Below are positions 62,014 to 64,000 of a DNA stretch of 64,000 bases, one piece after another (position 1 is the first letter of the stretch; every line of letters begins with the position of its first letter). The position numbers and the translations under genes were made by a program. Source of the stretch: Mahella australiensis 50-1 BON (GTDB lineage: Bacteria; Bacillota; Clostridia; Mahellales; Mahellaceae); the NCBI RefSeq assembly GCF_000213255.1, contig NC_015520.1:372001-436000 (forward strand). The letters run 5' to 3'. The notes below the pieces were generated by a model, which saw only the letters and a program-made list of their open reading frames with translations, was not told the DNA's origin and made no database searches.

Positions 62014-62907
62014 ATGATAAAGCTTGAAAGGCTTACTGATCAGCCCATACTTAGGCCGAGACAAGAATATGAATGGGAAAGATCCGCGGTATTTAACGCT
62101 GCTGCTATATACCACGACGGTCTGTTCCATTTGCTTTACCGCACTACCGATAATCCGCCGCATGCCAAGTATGGCACATATATCTCGCGTATAGGCTATG
62201 CGGTGTCCTCTGACGGCATAAACTTTTACAGAGGGGAAAGGCCTATATTTGAGGGAGAACATGTGCAGGAACAAAGAGGCGTAGAAGATCCTCGTGTGGT
62301 GAAGATAGATGATATGTTTTATATGACATATACCGGCTTTGGCGGTAGATTTGAAGGCGATTACAGGATAATGATGGCTTATTCCAAAAACCTGGTACAG
62401 TGGGAGCGTATGGGTGTCGTTATGGACGAGCCTAACAAAGATGCCGCGTTATTTCCTGAGAAGATCGGTGGCCGTTATGTGATGTTTCATAGAAGGTATC
62501 CGAATATATGGGTGGCTTTCTCCGATGACCTTATACACTGGACAGACCATCATGAGGTCATAAAGATATGTCCTGATACATGGGAAAGTGCCAGAGTAGG
62601 CATAGCGGGTCCGCCGATAAAGACGGATGAGGGGTGGCTGGTCATATATCATGCTGCAGATGATAATAACGTATACAGGCTTGGAGCAGCATTGCTGGAT
62701 TTGGAGGATCCTACTAAGGTGCTTTACAGGCAACCGGAACCTATATTGGAACCGGAGCTGCCTTGGGAGATTGAAGGCTATATACCAAATGTCGTTTTTA
62801 GCTGTGGACAGGCCGAAGTAGGCGATGATATATGGTTGTATTATGGAGGCGCCGATACTGTAATAGGCGTCACCAAAACAAATAAACAAAAGCTTAAATT
62901 CGCTTGA
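62014..62907 (+). CDS. Glycoside hydrolase family 130 enzyme (beta-mannoside phosphorylase-like)
   Basis: 297 residues, five-bladed beta-propeller pattern. RSAVFNAAAIYHDGLFHLLYR, the catalytic Asp in RGVEDPRVVKIDDMFYMTYTGF, and KDAALFPEKIGGRYVMFHRR with the phosphate-binding Arg/His are family hallmarks. GH130 enzymes split beta-1,2- or 1,4-mannosides or related sugars with phosphate, giving alpha-mannose-1-phosphate. The size suits the shorter subfamilies; the linkage is not known. Neighbours do not identify a pathway. The stretch upstream (61896-62013) shows no gene. Confidence 0.88.
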   Translation: MIKLERLTDQPILRPRQEYEWERSAVFNAAAIYHDGLFHLLYRTTDNPPHAKYGTYISRIGYAVSSDGINFYRGERPIFEGEHVQEQRGVEDPRVVKIDDMFYMTYTGFGGRFEGDYRIMMAYSKNLVQWERMGVVMDEPNKDAALFPEKIGGRYVMFHRRYPNIWVAFSDDLIHWTDHHEVIKICPDTWESARVGIAGPPIKTDEGWLVIYHAADDNNVYRLGAALLDLEDPTKVLYRQPEPILEPELPWEIEGYIPNVVFSCGQAEVGDDIWLYYGGADTVIGVTKTNKQKLKFA

Positions 62908-62918
62908 TGTCTATTACG

Positions 62919-62962
62919 GAAGCGATCTTAGGGCATAAGGCATCTAAGGTCGCTTATTTTAT
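62919..62962 (+). terminator. Intrinsic terminator after the GH130 gene
   Basis: AAGCGATCTTAG and CTAAGGTCGCTT form a 12-bp stem with one wobble, followed by ATTTTAT. Confidence 0.75.
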
Positions 62963-62979
62963 GAATGGAGGTATTACTG

Positions 62980-64000
62980 TTGAAATTGGGTATAGTGGGC
63001 TTACCAAACGTGGGTAAGAGCACACTTTTTAACGCCATAACTAAAGCAGGAGCCGAAGTCGCAAACTATCCTTTTTGTACCATTGAGCCGAATATGGGTG
63101 TTGTGCCGGTACCGGATGAGCGCTTGGATAAACTGGCTGAAATATTTCATCCGGAAAAAGTTACGCCGGCGGTAGTAGAGTTTTTCGATATAGCCGGCTT
63201 GGTAAAAGGGGCCAGCAAAGGCGAAGGATTAGGCAATAAATTTCTATCCCATATACGGGAGGTAGATGCCATAGTACATGTGGTGCGCTGTTTTGAGAAC
63301 CCTGACGTTGTGCATGTTGAAGGCACGGTAGATCCCATACGCGATATAGAAACTATAAATATAGAGCTGATATTGGCCGATATAGAAGTACTGGAAAGAC
63401 GTATGGAACGGACCCATAAGGCGGCGCGTGGCGGCGATAAACAAGCACAGTGGGAACTGGATATTCTGGAAAGGATAAAGCACGTGCTGGATGAGGGCCA
63501 GCCGGCTAAAATGTGCCAATTGGACGGCGACGAACAGGAATTTGCGCGCCAGCTTCAACTATTGACATATAAACCGGTCTTATATGTGGCTAATATAGAT
63601 GAGGATAGTATAACCCAGCCGGAATCTAATCCTTACGTGAAAAAAGTTATGGATTATGCTAAAAATGAGGGTTCGGAGGTTATACCGTTATGCGCCAAGC
63701 TTGAGGAGGAAATCGTACAGTTAGATAATGAAGAAAAGAAACTTTTCATGGAAGAGATGGGTTTGAAACAATCCGGATTAGAGAGACTGATAAAGGCCAG
63801 TTATGAATTACTCGGGCTCATGAGCTTTCTTACGGCAGGACCTAAAGAAGTACGCGCATGGACTATAAAGCGTGGTACCAAGGCTCCCCAGGCAGCAGGC
63901 GTTATACATTCGGATTTTGAAAGAGGATTTATAAGGGCTGAGATAGTTTCGTACGAGGATATGCTGGCATGCGGTTCGCTGGCAGCAGCCAGAGAAAAGG
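62980..64000 (+). CDS. ychF: YchF/OLA1-type P-loop ATPase (partial, 3' end outside window)
   Basis: TTG 62980 with GGAGG at 62967-62971 (8 nt) opens a frame that runs to the window edge, about 340 residues. GIVGLPNVGKSTLFNAIT is the G1 motif and the NYPFCTIEPNMGVVPVPDERLDKLAEIF block is diagnostic of YchF. FFDIAGLVKGASKGEGLGNKFLSHIREVDAIVHVVRCF gives G2-G3. The C-terminal TGS-like part has SFLTAGPKEVRAWTIKRGTKAPQAAGVIHSDFERGFIRAE. YchF prefers ATP over GTP and binds the ribosome; the His in the switch region usual in HAS-GTPases is replaced as in the family. The missing piece is about 25 residues. Confidence 0.95.
   Translation, partial: MKLGIVGLPNVGKSTLFNAITKAGAEVANYPFCTIEPNMGVVPVPDERLDKLAEIFHPEKVTPAVVEFFDIAGLVKGASKGEGLGNKFLSHIREVDAIVHVVRCFENPDVVHVEGTVDPIRDIETINIELILADIEVLERRMERTHKAARGGDKQAQWELDILERIKHVLDEGQPAKMCQLDGDEQEFARQLQLLTYKPVLYVANIDEDSITQPESNPYVKKVMDYAKNEGSEVIPLCAKLEEEIVQLDNEEKKLFMEEMGLKQSGLERLIKASYELLGLMSFLTAGPKEVRAWTIKRGTKAPQAAGVIHSDFERGFIRAEIVSYEDMLACGSLAAAREK

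Overview
The window looks like the chromosome of a spore-forming, flagellated, strictly anaerobic clostridial Firmicute. Evidence is a SpoIIQ-type sporulation peptidase, FlhO/FlhP flagellar rod proteins, the Bacillus-type yaaO-tmk-yaaQ-yaaR-holB-yaaT block, the LL-diaminopimelate aminotransferase (DapL) route to meso-diaminopimelate, Rex, a small 2[4Fe-4S] ferredoxin and an F-type ATP synthase operon. AUA is used very freely for isoleucine. A Mahella-like member of the Thermoanaerobacterales would fit, but this is an inference and was not checked against any database.

Layout. 1-9.5 kb: spoIIQ end (minus), flhO-flhP (plus), then a minus-strand run of response regulator, histidine kinase, SbcD-like nuclease, a glycosyltransferase and an SbcC/YhaN-like ATPase; a DUF2680-type secreted protein diverges. 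9.5-13.6 kb: a HIRAN-domain gene, then an accessory zone with a decayed transposase, a 397-bp inverted-repeat element, an unusual TnpB-like gene and a MITE-like element. 13.6-17.5 kb: a tandem glycine riboswitch in front of threonine aldolase, an MFS exporter and an MscS channel. 17.6-29.7 kb: a polysaccharide locus encoding the complete WbpA-B-E-D-I route from UDP-GlcNAc to UDP-2,3-diacetamido-mannuronate, plus a polymerase/ligase, three GT4 glycosyltransferases, a PglD/NeuD-like acetyltransferase and a second sugar aminotransferase. The same strand runs on with almost no gaps into dapF, dapL, yaaO, tmk, a second polymerase/ligase gene, darA, yaaR, holB and ricT (to 37.7 kb). 37.8-49.5 kb: ferredoxin, Zn alcohol dehydrogenase, SpoIID/SH3 protein, rex, PRC-barrel protein, VanW protein, alaR-alaT-like pair, flavin oxidoreductase and an L-fucose-isomerase-like enzyme. 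49.9-53.4 kb: two unrecognised proteins, a DUF815 ATPase and a membrane protein. 53.4-60.0 kb: the complete atpIBEFHAGDC operon (minus). 60.1-61.9 kb: an IS1202-group (ISNCY) insertion sequence. 62.0-64 kb: GH130 enzyme and ychF, cut by the window edge.

The strongest unexplained signal is a set of mosaic intergenic repeats. Two MITE-like families (A, ends GTGAC...GTCAC; B, ends CTGCGATTCGTAATATA) share an exchangeable 106-bp hairpin module, seen complete three times and as remnants elsewhere. Two of the hairpins differ by compensatory changes that keep the stem paired. A separate hairpin of about 130 bp follows the ISNCY transposase.
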